Shown one piece after another: positions 25,440 to 33,617 of a DNA stretch of 56,726 nucleotides. Position numbers and translations under genes: made by a program. Every line of letters begins with the position of its first letter. The stretch's first letter is position 1. The notes under the pieces were generated by a model that saw nothing but the letters and a program-made list of their open reading frames with translations, had not been told where the DNA came from and made no database searches. Source of the stretch: CAXNKG01 sp964202965 (GTDB lineage Bacteria > Acidobacteriota > Vicinamibacteria > Vicinamibacterales > UBA2999); contig CAXNKG010000017.1 in assembly GCA_964202965.1 (NCBI GenBank), positions 1-56,726 of the forward strand, read 5' to 3'.

Positions 25440-26410
25440 CGCGTGGCGCGAGCGGGAGGCGCCCCGGCACGCCCCGGACGACGGGCGCGCCCCTGACGCT
25501 TGACGAGAGCGCGATACTCGCGAATCAGCAGCTCGAGGTGCTGCCGCTCCTCGTCCGCGAATTCCAGGAAGATCTGCTTGCCTTCGGAGTCCTCGAAGCG
25601 GTCGCCGTACTTCTTGAAGAACCGGTGAGACCCGCGCTCGCAGCGGATGCCGATGAGCAGCGCCTGCTGGTCGTTGACGCCGCGCGCCAGACGATCCGTC
25701 CCCTCGGCGAACAGACCGTTCGCCGCGCCCTTGAAGAAGAGGAACGTCGGCCGCGACTCGAGCTGCGGGTCGCGCTGGAGCAGTTCGTTGTAGCGCGCCT
25801 CGAGCGTGGCCAGGTGCTCTTTTTCCTCGCCAGCGAGGTCCTCGAAGACCTTCTTGCCGCGCGCGTCGCGCGTCAGCCGAGCCGCGCGGCTGTAGAACTC
25901 CAGGCCGCTGCGCTCGGTCGCAATGGCAATCCGAAGGGCGTCGCGCGCGAACAGGAGATCCGTGTGGCCGTCCGCCATCGTCGAACGTCCGGTGCGGCAC
26001 TCCTCGCAGGTGCCGTAAATCTGGACCACGCTCTGTGACGCGGCGAAGCTGCGCGCCGACGCCACTTCCTCGACGAGCGCTTCGATGTCCGAGCTCAGGA
26101 ACTCGAACGACCGGTGACACGTCTTGCAGATGAGATGGAAATGCCTCGGCTGGCGGTAGGAATGTTCGAACCGGAACCGCCCCTCGCCGAAGTCGACCTT
26201 CCGCGCGATGCCGGCTTCCACCATCCACTGGAGGGTGCGATAGACCGTGGCGCGGCTGATCCGGCTGTCCTCGCTCCGGATCAGATCGACGAGGTCGTCC
26301 GCGCTGAGATGCCCCTCCTGGCGGAGGAAGACGTTGACGATATGTTCGCGTTTACTGGAGCGCTTGCCACCCGCAGGCTTGAGGCGGGTGAGGTCAGAAA
26401 GGGAGGTCAC
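25436..26410 (-). CDS. Fur-family regulator fused to a rubrerythrin-like diiron domain
   Basis: The protein has 324 residues. Residues 1-145 are a Fur/PerR repressor: winged helix SRATVYRTLQWM, sensor-type HFH at 90-92, and structural zinc pairs CKTC (95-98) and CEEC (135-138). Residues 150-302 are a ferritin-like four-helix bundle with two E and EExxH pairs: Glu166, Glu196/His199, Glu258 and Glu288/His291, a complete diiron ligand set. The C-terminus is a basic tail. One polypeptide thus joins a metal- or peroxide-responsive repressor to a peroxide- or iron-handling enzyme. The GTG start follows a repeat element directly and has no visible ribosome-binding site. Confidence 0.88.
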   Translation of the reverse strand: MTSLSDLTRLKPAGGKRSSKREHIVNVFLRQEGHLSADDLVDLIRSEDSRISRATVYRTLQWMVEAGIARKVDFGEGRFRFEHSYRQPRHFHLICKTCHRSFEFLSSDIEALVEEVASARSFAASQSVVQIYGTCEECRTGRSTMADGHTDLLFARDALRIAIATERSGLEFYSRAARLTRDARGKKVFEDLAGEEKEHLATLEARYNELLQRDPQLESRPTFLFFKGAANGLFAEGTDRLARGVNDQQALLIGIRCERGSHRFFKKYGDRFEDSEGKQIFLEFADEERQHLELLIREYRALVKRQGRARRPGRAGAPPARATR

Positions 26411-26412
26411 GG

Positions 26413-26490
26413 TAAGTCAAAAGTCAAAAGTGAAAAGTCAAAAGTGAAGTCAAAAAGGACCTTTGACTTTGCCTGTTGACTGTTGACTTA
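26413..26490. repeat. heptamer repeat element with TAAGTCAA/TTGACTTA ends
   Basis: The left half is five 7-bp units of AAGTCAA or AAGTGAA in tandem (26414-26448). The right half contains complementary units (TTGACT, TTGACTTA). The outermost bases, TAAGTCAA and TTGACTTA, are perfect reverse complements, and AAGTCAAA/TTTGACTT pairs internally, so a long hairpin is possible. It begins 3 bp before the Fur-rubrerythrin start codon. The element at 47332-47388 has the same ends. Confidence 0.8.
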
Positions 26491-26497
26491 CGCGTCC

Positions 26498-26821
26498 TTA
26501 TACGTTGAAGGATGATCCGCAGCCGCAGGTCGAGGTCGCGTTCGGATTCTTGATCGTGAATCCTCCGCCCGTGACGGTCTCGACGAAGTCGACTTCAGCG
26601 CCCTTCAGGTAGCTGATGCTGACCGGATCAATGTAGAGCCTGACCCCGTTCGACTCGAACACCTGGTCGGCGTCGCCGCCGGTTTCCTCGATCATGAGGC
26701 CGTACTGGAAACCCGAGCAGCCGCCGCCCTGCACGAACACTCGCAGGCCGCTGCCGGCCTTGCCCTCTTCCCCAAGCAGCTCGTTGATCTTCGACGCTGC
26801 GGTCTCTGACACGTTGACCAC
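26498..26821 (-). CDS. A-type iron-sulfur carrier (IscA/ErpA/HesB family)
   Basis: The protein has 107 residues and ends in the family signature: one Cys in GGGCSGFQYG and two in STCGCGSSF, which hold the Fe-S cluster. It delivers clusters from the assembly scaffold to target proteins. ErpA and IscA cannot be told apart here. No suf or isc genes are adjacent. It is transcribed ahead of the Fur-rubrerythrin gene on the same strand, separated by the repeat element. Confidence 0.93.
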   Translation of the reverse strand: MVNVSETAASKINELLGEEGKAGSGLRVFVQGGGCSGFQYGLMIEETGGDADQVFESNGVRLYIDPVSISYLKGAEVDFVETVTGGGFTIKNPNATSTCGCGSSFNV

Positions 26822-26937
26822 GTTGAAACTCCTCTGGAATCCGGTGAAAACCGTTAATCGATTATAAGCGCCGGGGCGGCCTCCGGCAAGTCGTCCTGGC
26901 TCGATCCACAGCTTCTAAGTAACTGGACCAGCGTGAC

Positions 26938-28452
26938 TTACGCCATGGCTGCGAGTTCTTTCGCGGACTCCTGCTCAATGTCCTTGTGGAGGCTGTTGCC
27001 ATGGGCGTCCATCGTGACGATGGCCGGGAAATCGGTCACCTGGAGGTGCCACATGGCCTCGGGCGTCCCGAATTCCAGCAACGACACCCCGTCCACCCGG
27101 TCGATCGCGCGGGCATAGAACTGGGCCGCGCCGCCGACGGCGTTCAAGTACACGGCGCCGGCATCCTTGAGCGCGGCCAGCGTCTTCGCACCCATCCCGC
27201 CCTTGCCCATGACGGCGCGCACGCCGTACCGCGTGATGATCTCGGCCTGATACGGCTCTTCGCGGATGCTGGTCGTCGGACCCGCGGCCGTGATCTTCCA
27301 CTGGTCGCCGGTCTTCGCGACGACGGGACCGCAGTGGTACAGGACGGAGCCGTTGAGATCGACCGGCGGCTCATGCTTCATGAGGTGGGCGTGCACGGCG
27401 TCCCGGCCCGTGTAGACCCGTCCCGTGATGAGCACAACGTCACCAACCTTCAGCGCGCGCACCTGTTCTTCGGTGAGCGGCGTCTTCAGGGGCACTTCGC
27501 GGCCGGTCCGCTGGACGCCGGCCTGGTCGGCCATCGCCGCGACCGGTGTGGCCGCGTCGCGATACAGCCATCGCATGATCTCGCCCGTCTGTGCGTGGAG
27601 CACGACCCCCAGCCGCCGGAACGCCCAGCAGTCGTACGCGACCGAGACAAAGAAGCTGGCCGGCAGGCGATTGAGCACGCCGATCTTGCAGCCGATGAGT
27701 GACGTCCGGCCGCCAAAACCCATCGTGCCGATTCCGAGCTTGTTCACGTCGCCCATGATCGAGGCTTCGAGCTGCGCGAGCCGCGGATCGGGATTCACAT
27801 CGTCGAGCGTGCGAAACAGCTGTTCCTTGGCGTGGACGTAGCCGGAGGTCCGATCGCCGCCGATGCAGACACCGACCGCGCCAGGCGCGCACCCCTTCCC
27901 CTGCGCGTTCCAGACCGCGTGCAGGATGCACTTGCGAACGCCCTCGAGGTTGCGATCGGCGCGGCCGAGGTTGGGCAGCTCGGCCGGGACGGAGTACTGC
28001 GCGTTCATGTTCTCGCAGCCGCCGCCCTTGAGAATCAGCTTCACTTCGACCTCGTCCCTATCCCACTGCTCGAAATGGACGATCGGCGTCCCCGGTCCGA
28101 GATTGGTCCCCGAGTTCTCGCCCGTAATGGAATCGACCGAGTTGGGCCTGAGCTTTCCGCGTCTGGTCGCCTCGGCGATCGCCTCGCGGATCTCCTTCTT
28201 CATGACGATCTGGTTGGCGCCAACGGGGGTCTTGACCTCAAAGGTCGGCATGCCGGTGTCCTGGCAGATGGCGCCCTCGCAGTCCGCCGCCTGATCGATG
28301 TTCTGCGCGATGATGGAGAGGGCCTGGGCGGACCGGGTGCCCGCCGACTCGACGGTCATGGCGGCCTTCATCGCCGCGCGGACGTCGGGAGGCAGATCCG
28401 TGGACGTGCGGATGATGAGCGCGAGTACGCTGTCGAAGAACGCTGATGCCAT
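26938..28452 (-). CDS. class I (Fe-S) fumarate hydratase
   Basis: Interconverts fumarate and malate in the TCA cycle using an oxygen-labile [4Fe-4S] cluster. From the ATG at 28452 (MASAFFDSVLALIIR) it has 504 residues, matching the single-chain FumA/FumB type with fused alpha and beta domains. Visible features are CQDTGMPTF, PGTPIVHFEQW, GGCENMN and GVCIGGDRTSGY (cluster cysteines), and in the beta domain LITGRVYTGRDAVH and VMGKGGMG. Its neighbour across the divergent gap is the remnant of an unrelated class II enzyme. Confidence 0.93.
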   Translation of the reverse strand: MASAFFDSVLALIIRTSTDLPPDVRAAMKAAMTVESAGTRSAQALSIIAQNIDQAADCEGAICQDTGMPTFEVKTPVGANQIVMKKEIREAIAEATRRGKLRPNSVDSITGENSGTNLGPGTPIVHFEQWDRDEVEVKLILKGGGCENMNAQYSVPAELPNLGRADRNLEGVRKCILHAVWNAQGKGCAPGAVGVCIGGDRTSGYVHAKEQLFRTLDDVNPDPRLAQLEASIMGDVNKLGIGTMGFGGRTSLIGCKIGVLNRLPASFFVSVAYDCWAFRRLGVVLHAQTGEIMRWLYRDAATPVAAMADQAGVQRTGREVPLKTPLTEEQVRALKVGDVVLITGRVYTGRDAVHAHLMKHEPPVDLNGSVLYHCGPVVAKTGDQWKITAAGPTTSIREEPYQAEIITRYGVRAVMGKGGMGAKTLAALKDAGAVYLNAVGGAAQFYARAIDRVDGVSLLEFGTPEAMWHLQVTDFPAIVTMDAHGNSLHKDIEQESAKELAAMA

Positions 28453-28486
28453 CCGAGCAGTATAAACAAAGGGGTGTCCTCGAAAA

Positions 28487-28838
28487 ATGACTACCGACCC
28501 CATTGTCCGGACCGAGCGCGATTCGCTCGGTGAGTTCGCCGTTCCCGCGAACGCGTACTACGGCATTCAGACCGCTCGGGCTGCCGGGAACTTCGCCATC
28601 AGCGGACGCCGCCCGGTGCCGTGAACTGCGTGATCGCAGCACCGCGACGGCGACCGCGCTCAGTCCCTACCTCGGGTACGAGACGACGGCGGCGGTCGCC
28701 AGGGAGTCCGTCAAGACGGGAGCGCCGATTCGCGATATCGTTCTCGAACGCGGACTGATGACTCAACAGAAGCTCGATCGCGTGCTCTCCGCTGACAACA
28801 TGACGCGTCCTGGAATCGCCGGCGAGGAGAAGCCGTGA
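28487..28838 (+). pseudogene. collapsed aspartase/class II fumarase-family gene
   Basis: An ATG at 28487 opens a 45-codon frame whose start (RTERDSLGEFAVPANAYYG and IQTARAAGNFAISGR) is the N-terminus of the aspartase/fumarase C superfamily; TGA follows at 28622. In another frame, bases from about 28643 to 28838 encode its C-terminus (DRSTATATALSPYLGYET, GAPIRDIVLERGLM and SADNMTRPGI). About 350 central residues, including the catalytic region, are missing, and the frames do not match. The C-terminal pattern favours aspartase. It appears to be an internal-deletion pseudogene. It sits beside a class I fumarase on the opposite strand, 34 bp from its start. Confidence 0.85.
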
Positions 28839-29506
28839 TCCGGCTCGCGCTGGCGCTCGCGCTCGTCGGCCCGGCCGCGGGCTTCGGGCTTCAGGCTTCG
28901 GGCTTGGGGCAGGCGGCGGCCCAGCACGGCCGCCTCTTTCCGCCGCAGGATCTCGGACTCCTCGAGGGCCCCGATCGCGAAGCGTGGCAGAAGCCGGATC
29001 AGATCATGGACGCCCTCGGCATTGCCGAAGGGTCGGCGGTCGCCGACATCGGGGCCGGGGCTGGCTGGTTCACCATCCGCCTCGCCCGGCGCGTCGGCCC
29101 GAACGGGGTCGTCTACGCGCAGGACATCCAGCGGGAGATGCTCGATGCGATTCGCCGGCGTGTCGGACGCGAAGAACTCCGAAACGTCGAAACCCGTCTC
29201 GGCACCGCACGAACGCCCAACCTGCCGGCGGGCGCCCTCGACGCCGTGCTTGTTGTCGACGTGTACTCGGAGGTTGAGAACCGCGACCGCGTCACGTTCC
29301 TTCGAAGCCTTGCGATCTCGCTCAAACCGGCCGGGCGCATCGGCGTCGTGAACTACAAGCCGGGCCGCGGCGGGCCAGGACCCGGACCGTCAGAGGGCGT
29401 GCGGGTGGAAAGCGACCTGGTCGAACGCGACGCCCAGGCCGCCGGCTTACGCGTGGCCGCGCGGCAGAACCTCCCCTACCAGTACCTCCTGGTCCTCGGT
29501 CGTTAA
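28835..29506 (+). CDS. SAM-dependent methyltransferase with an N-terminal export-like segment
   Basis: The GTG at 28835 overlaps the stop of the aspartase remnant. The 223-residue product contains class I methyltransferase motif I as VADIGAGAGWFTIRLARR, motif II-like LDAVLVVDVYSE, and RIGVVNYKPGRGG. The first 35 residues (IRLALALALVGPAAGFGLQA) look like a signal peptide, unusual for a SAM-using enzyme. Part of that segment is coded by four 7-bp repeat units at 28878-28905. A start inside or after the repeat would give a plain cytoplasmic enzyme. Substrate is unknown. Confidence 0.75.
   Translation: MIRLALALALVGPAAGFGLQASGLGQAAAQHGRLFPPQDLGLLEGPDREAWQKPDQIMDALGIAEGSAVADIGAGAGWFTIRLARRVGPNGVVYAQDIQREMLDAIRRRVGREELRNVETRLGTARTPNLPAGALDAVLVVDVYSEVENRDRVTFLRSLAISLKPAGRIGVVNYKPGRGGPGPGPSEGVRVESDLVERDAQAAGLRVAARQNLPYQYLLVLGR
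28878..28905 (+). repeat. tandem heptamer array in the 5' end of a coding region
   Basis: Four 7-bp units follow one another: CGGGCTT, CGGGCTT, CAGGCTT, CGGGCTT. The array lies about 40 bp after the annotated start of the methyltransferase and codes for part of its leader. It resembles, in unit length, the intergenic heptamer arrays elsewhere in the window. Confidence 0.75.
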
Positions 29507-29520
29507 CCCTGAGTCCCTTC

Positions 29521-29543
29521 GTACATGGGGTCAGACCCCGTAC
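29521..29543. repeat. short palindrome before bioY
   Basis: GTAC-AT-GGGGTCAGACCCC-GTAC forms a nearly perfect inverted repeat. It lies 14 bp after the methyltransferase stop and 17 bp before the BioY start. Such short GGGGTC/GACCCC palindromes recur in some bacterial genomes; no promoter or terminator T-tract accompanies it. Confidence 0.45.
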
Positions 29544-29559
29544 AGGTACAATTCCAGCG

Positions 29560-30153
29560 ATGCATGCGCTGACATTTGTCGAGGCGCTGGCCGGGGACCG
29601 CTCGGCGTGGAGAGCCGCGGTTCGCGTCGGCGCCGTGCTCTTTGTCGCAGCCCTGACCGCCGCCGCCGCACAGATCAGCGTCCCGCTGCCGTTTACGGCC
29701 GTCCCGTTCACGTTTCAGCCGATGGTGGTGCTGCTTGGCGGACTGGCGCTCGGCTCGAAGCTCGGACCGGCAAGCCAGGCCGCGTACCTATTGGCCGGCA
29801 TCGCAGGCCTGCCCGTGTTCGCGGCCTCCGCCACGCTGCCGCCCGGCGCCCTGCGTCTCTTCGGCCCGACGGGCGGATATCTCATGGCGTACCCACTCGC
29901 CGCGTTCCTGACCGGATACCTTGCCGAGCGTGGCTTCGATCGCAGATACGCGACCTCCGTCGCGGCGATGATGGCCGGACTTGCGCTGGTGTACGTGTTC
30001 GGCGGGACATGGCTTGCCGTCAGCACCGGCGTGGCTGCGTCCTCCGCGTTTGCGGCCGGCGTCGCGCCCTTCATCGCCGCCGACCTGCTGAAGCTCCTCG
30101 CCGCCGCCGGGATCCTTCCGGCATTCTGGAAACTGCTCGGCCGCGCCGGTTAG
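29560..30153 (+). CDS. bioY: BioY-type biotin uptake protein
   Basis: Substrate-binding membrane component for biotin import. The protein has 197 residues with five to six transmembrane segments. The family landmarks are present: VPLPFTAVPFTFQPM, the GLALGSKLGPASQAAYLLAG helix pair, GLPVFA, and FGPTGGYLMAYPLAAFL. No bioM/bioN ATPase or permease is nearby, so it either acts alone or uses a shared ECF module encoded elsewhere. The next gene, thiD, starts 5 bp later, so a vitamin-related transcript is likely. Confidence 0.93.
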   Translation: MHALTFVEALAGDRSAWRAAVRVGAVLFVAALTAAAAQISVPLPFTAVPFTFQPMVVLLGGLALGSKLGPASQAAYLLAGIAGLPVFAASATLPPGALRLFGPTGGYLMAYPLAAFLTGYLAERGFDRRYATSVAAMMAGLALVYVFGGTWLAVSTGVAASSAFAAGVAPFIAADLLKLLAAAGILPAFWKLLGRAG

Positions 30154-30157
30154 CGCG

Positions 30158-30943
30158 GTGCGCACCGCGCTCACCATCGCCGGCAGTGATTCGAGCGGCG
30201 GCGCCGGCGTGCAGGCCGACCTCAAGACGTTTGCCGCGCACCGCGTCTATGGCCTCAGCGCCATCACCGCGGTCACGGCGCAAAGCACCCTCGGCGTCAC
30301 GACGTTTCAGGCCCTGCCGGCGGATCTGGTCGCCGCGCAGATCGAGGCGGTCATGTCCGACATCGGCGCACACGCCGCCAAGACCGGCATGCTCGCGACA
30401 GCGGCCATCGTCGAAGCCGTCGCGGCTGCCGTGGCCGATCTGGAGATTCCCCTCCTCGTCGTCGATCCCGTCATGGTTGCGAAGAGCGGTGATGCCCTGG
30501 TCGACAACGAAGCCGTCGCAACCATCAGGACAGAACTCTTGCGGCACGCGCGGGTGGTGACGCCGAACATCCCCGAAGCGGAAGTGCTGTCGGGGATGAC
30601 TATTCGCAGCGACGAGGATCGCCGTCGGGCGGCCCGCGCGATTGCCGCGCTGGGAGCCGCCGCCGTGATCATCAAGGGCGGCCACTCCGCCTCCGCCGAC
30701 ATCCTTGACCTGCTGTACGACGGGGAGCGCTTCCGCGACTTCCGGAGCGAGCGGGTCGCAGGCACCTCCACGCATGGAACCGGGTGCACGTTTGCCGCGG
30801 CGCTGGCGGCCCGGCTTGCCCTCGGCGACGTGCTCGAAGATGCCGTGCCGAAGGTGCAGCAGTACGTGGCCGGCGCCATCAGGAACGCGCCAGGGCTCGG
30901 CCGCGGCCACGGTCCGATGAACCATTTCTGGTCGGTATACTGA
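30158..30943 (+). CDS. thiD: hydroxymethylpyrimidine/phosphomethylpyrimidine kinase
   Basis: Phosphorylates HMP and HMP-P in thiamine synthesis. The 261-residue protein starts with the signature TIAGSDSSGGAGVQADLKT and contains GMLATAAIVE, VVDPVMVAKSG, NIPEAEVLSG and the C-terminal anion-hole GTSTHGTGCTFAAALAA. The GTG at 30158 follows bioY by 5 bp. No TPP riboswitch fits the short gap. No other thiamine genes are in the window. Confidence 0.94.
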   Translation: MRTALTIAGSDSSGGAGVQADLKTFAAHRVYGLSAITAVTAQSTLGVTTFQALPADLVAAQIEAVMSDIGAHAAKTGMLATAAIVEAVAAAVADLEIPLLVVDPVMVAKSGDALVDNEAVATIRTELLRHARVVTPNIPEAEVLSGMTIRSDEDRRRAARAIAALGAAAVIIKGGHSASADILDLLYDGERFRDFRSERVAGTSTHGTGCTFAAALAARLALGDVLEDAVPKVQQYVAGAIRNAPGLGRGHGPMNHFWSVY

Positions 30944-30947
30944 TCAC

Positions 30948-31424
30948 ATGCCGCGCGTCTCGGTGACCGCCGCGCCCCTGAATCTCGACGCGCTCATCCG
31001 CGAATTGACGGCGGGCGCACGGGGGGATGGTGCGGTGGCGACGTTTACGGGGCTCGTGCGCGCGAACAACCAGGGACGACAGGTGCAGTTCCTGGAATAC
31101 GAAGCGTACGAGCCGCTTGCCGTGCGGGCGCTCGATCGGATCGTCACGGAAGCAGAGGCGCAGTGGCCGGGAACACGGCTGGGCCTGCACCACCGCACCG
31201 GCCGTCTTGAGATTGGCGAGGCGAGCATCATCATCGTCGCCGTGTCGCCGCACCGGCCGGCGGGGTTTGCGGCGTGCCGGTACGCCATCGAGCGCGTCAA
31301 GCAGATCGTGCCGATCTGGAAGCGGGAATACTTCGACGGGGGGGACGTGTGGCTCGAAGGCGCTACGGCCGACCCGGACGACGAGTCGGCGCGGCAGGCG
31401 GCGTACAAGACCGCATGCGCGTGA
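30948..31424 (+). CDS. moaE: molybdopterin synthase catalytic subunit
   Basis: With MoaD it inserts dithiolene sulfur into precursor Z to form molybdopterin. The 158-residue protein carries TFTGLVRANNQGRQV, LEYEAYEPLA, LHHRTGRLEIGE, and the active-site region ERVKQIVPIWKREYFDGG. The gene order moaE then moaD, with a 10-bp overlap, reverses the order seen in E. coli. It starts 4 bp after thiD. Confidence 0.95.
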   Translation: MPRVSVTAAPLNLDALIRELTAGARGDGAVATFTGLVRANNQGRQVQFLEYEAYEPLAVRALDRIVTEAEAQWPGTRLGLHHRTGRLEIGEASIIIVAVSPHRPAGFAACRYAIERVKQIVPIWKREYFDGGDVWLEGATADPDDESARQAAYKTACA

Positions 31425-31660
31425 CCGTGCGACTGTTTGCCCGGCTGCGCGACCTGGCGGGAGCCGGCGAACTCGTGCGGGATGTGCCGGACGCGGCCAC
31501 CGTCGGGACGGTGTGGGCGGCGCTGACGAACGAAGTGCCGTCGCTCGCGCAGTACGAAGGATCGATGTCGGTGGCGGTTAACGCCGAGTACGCGCGGATG
31601 GCGGCCGCGCTTCACGACGGCGACGAGGTGGCATTCCTGCCTCCCGTCTCCGGAGGTTAG
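31415..31660 (+). CDS. moaD: molybdopterin synthase sulfur carrier subunit
   Basis: The protein has 81 residues, a beta-grasp ubiquitin-like sulfur carrier. It opens MRVTVRLFARLRDLAG and ends PPVSGG, the double glycine whose C-terminus becomes the thiocarboxylate. The ATG at 31415 lies inside moaE, so translation is coupled; the overlap is 10 bp. The frame continues upstream, but only as a shadow of moaE. Confidence 0.92.
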   Translation: MRVTVRLFARLRDLAGAGELVRDVPDAATVGTVWAALTNEVPSLAQYEGSMSVAVNAEYARMAAALHDGDEVAFLPPVSGG

Positions 31661-31669
31661 TCAGCATCC

Positions 31670-32743
31670 ATGTTCGATAAGCTCGCGTCCGTCGAATCGC
31701 AGTATGAAGAACTGCTCACGCGGCTCGGCTCGGCGGAGATCCAGTCGGATCCAAACGAGTACAAGAAGGCCGCCAAGAAACTGGCGGAGATCGAGCCGCT
31801 GGTCCAGAAGAGTCGTGAATACACGGTGGTGCAGAAGGACATCGAAGGCTCGGAGGAGATCGTACGCGGCGGCGACCCAGAGATGCAGGAACTCGCGAAG
31901 GAAGAACTGGCCTCGCTGAAGGCCCGGCGCGACGCCATTCTTGCCGAGCTCCGGATCCTGCTGGTGCCGAAGGATCCGAACGATGAGAAGAACGTCATCC
32001 TCGAAGTTCGCGCCGGCACGGGCGGCGACGAGGCGGCGCTGTTCGCAGCGGATCTGTTCCGCATGTACTCGCGCTTTGCCGAGCGCCAGGGCTGGAAGCT
32101 CGAGGTGCTGTCGACAAGCGACAGCACGTCTGGAGGCCTGAAGGAAGTGATCTCGTCAATCGAGGGCCGCGGTGTCTACAGCAAGCTCAAGTACGAGAGC
32201 GGCGTCCACCGCGTGCAGCGCGTGCCCGCCACGGAGGCGAGCGGACGCATCCACACCTCCACCGCGACGGTCGCCGTGCTCCCGGAAGCCGAGGACGTCG
32301 ACATCCAGATCAACGAGAAGGATCTGCGGGTGGATACCTTCTGCTCCAGCGGGCCTGGCGGCCAGAGCGTGAACACGACGTACTCCGCCATCCGGATCAC
32401 CCACCTTCCCAGCGGACTGGTCGTGTCGCAGCAGGACGAGAAGTCGCAGATCAAGAACCGGGCGAAGGCGATGAAGGTGCTGCGCGCGCGCCTCTACGAA
32501 ATGGAGATGCGGAAGCAGCAGGAAGCGATCGCCAAGGAGCGGCGCGGACAGGTCGGCACCGGCGAGCGTTCGGAGAAGATTCGTACGTATAACTTTCCAC
32601 AGAGCCGTATCACCGACCATCGCATCAACTTCACGACGCACCGGCTTCACGACGTCCTCGAGGGCGATCCGGCCGAGATCCTCGAGCAGGTGTCGTCCTT
32701 CTACAACTCCGAGAAGCTCAAAGAAGCGACCTCGGTCAATTGA
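31670..32743 (+). CDS. prfA: peptide chain release factor 1
   Basis: Terminates translation at UAA and UAG. The 357-residue protein has the universal GGQ (Gly230-Gly231-Gln232) in SSGPGGQSVNTT, and the stop-codon-reading tripeptide PAT at 186-188 in RVPATEASGRIHTS, the RF1 type. The N-terminal helical domain is complete. It precedes prmC, which methylates the Gln of GGQ, and the stop and start codons overlap as TGATG. It starts 9 bp after moaD. Confidence 0.96.
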   Translation: MFDKLASVESQYEELLTRLGSAEIQSDPNEYKKAAKKLAEIEPLVQKSREYTVVQKDIEGSEEIVRGGDPEMQELAKEELASLKARRDAILAELRILLVPKDPNDEKNVILEVRAGTGGDEAALFAADLFRMYSRFAERQGWKLEVLSTSDSTSGGLKEVISSIEGRGVYSKLKYESGVHRVQRVPATEASGRIHTSTATVAVLPEAEDVDIQINEKDLRVDTFCSSGPGGQSVNTTYSAIRITHLPSGLVVSQQDEKSQIKNRAKAMKVLRARLYEMEMRKQQEAIAKERRGQVGTGERSEKIRTYNFPQSRITDHRINFTTHRLHDVLEGDPAEILEQVSSFYNSEKLKEATSVN

Positions 32744-33600
32744 TGCTGCACGAACGGCTGGCGGAAGCGCGGCGCGTACTTGCCGATGCGGGCATCGGCC
32801 AGGCGGAGGCGGCCATCGATGTCGACCTGTACGCGCGCACCATCCTCGGGTGGGATCGCGCGCGGCTGCTGGTCGAACGGCAGGCCGATACGCCAACGCA
32901 GCTCGAGCCGCGGTTCTCGGAGTGGGTCGAGCGGAGACGCCGGCGTGAACCGAGCGCGTACATCCTCGGCGTCCGGGAGTTCTGGGGCCTCGAATTCGAG
33001 GTCACGCCGGCCGTGCTGATTCCGCGTCCCGAAACGGAGGCCCTGGTCGAAGAGGCGGTGGGCCTTCTGCCCGCGCTCGGTGAGACCGTCGTCGCCGATA
33101 TCGGGACCGGCAGCGGCTGTGTCGCCATCTCCATCGCGCACGAGCGTCCGCGCGCCCGTGTCACGGCCACCGACATCTCCACCGCTGCTCTCGACGTCGC
33201 CCGGCGCAATGCGACGCGCCTTGGCGTTGCCGACCGGGTTCGCTTCGTCGCGACGTCCTACCTGACGGACGTGCCGGGACCCTTCGACGTGATTACGGCC
33301 AATCCGCCCTATGTCAAAGACGGCGACAAGCCAGCACTCGCCCCTGCGGTGAAACACGAGCCGGAGGTCGCGCTCTTTGGCGGGGCCGAGGGGCTGCGTG
33401 ACATCACGGGCGTGCTCGACGCCGCGGGTGTCACACTTAAACCCGGCGGCTGGCTCGTCATGGAGTTCGGGTACGGCCAGGAGGAACAGGTCGAGGCGCT
33501 CGTGGCGGCACGCGCCCCGCTGACGCTGCGACGGGTGCGGTCCGACCTGCAGGGCATTCCGCGAGCGGCTATCATTCAGCGCGAAAAGGAACGCCGCTAA
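32743..33600 (+). CDS. prmC: release factor glutamine methyltransferase
   Basis: N5-methylates the Gln of the GGQ motif in release factors. From the ATG at 32743 (MLHERLAEARRVL) the protein has 285 residues. It has the helical N-domain, ADIGTGSGCVAISIA (SAM motif I), TATDIS (motif II), and the target-binding ITANPPYVK. A TTG three bases earlier is also in frame but unlikely. It is directly coupled to prfA. Confidence 0.96.
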   Translation: MLHERLAEARRVLADAGIGQAEAAIDVDLYARTILGWDRARLLVERQADTPTQLEPRFSEWVERRRRREPSAYILGVREFWGLEFEVTPAVLIPRPETEALVEEAVGLLPALGETVVADIGTGSGCVAISIAHERPRARVTATDISTAALDVARRNATRLGVADRVRFVATSYLTDVPGPFDVITANPPYVKDGDKPALAPAVKHEPEVALFGGAEGLRDITGVLDAAGVTLKPGGWLVMEFGYGQEEQVEALVAARAPLTLRRVRSDLQGIPRAAIIQREKERR

Positions 33601-33617
33601 GGCGTTCCGGTAGACAC

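Noticed and set aside
30154..30157. TPP riboswitch ahead of thiD
   Set aside because: The gap to bioY is only 4 bp; nothing resembling a THI element is present upstream of bioY either.
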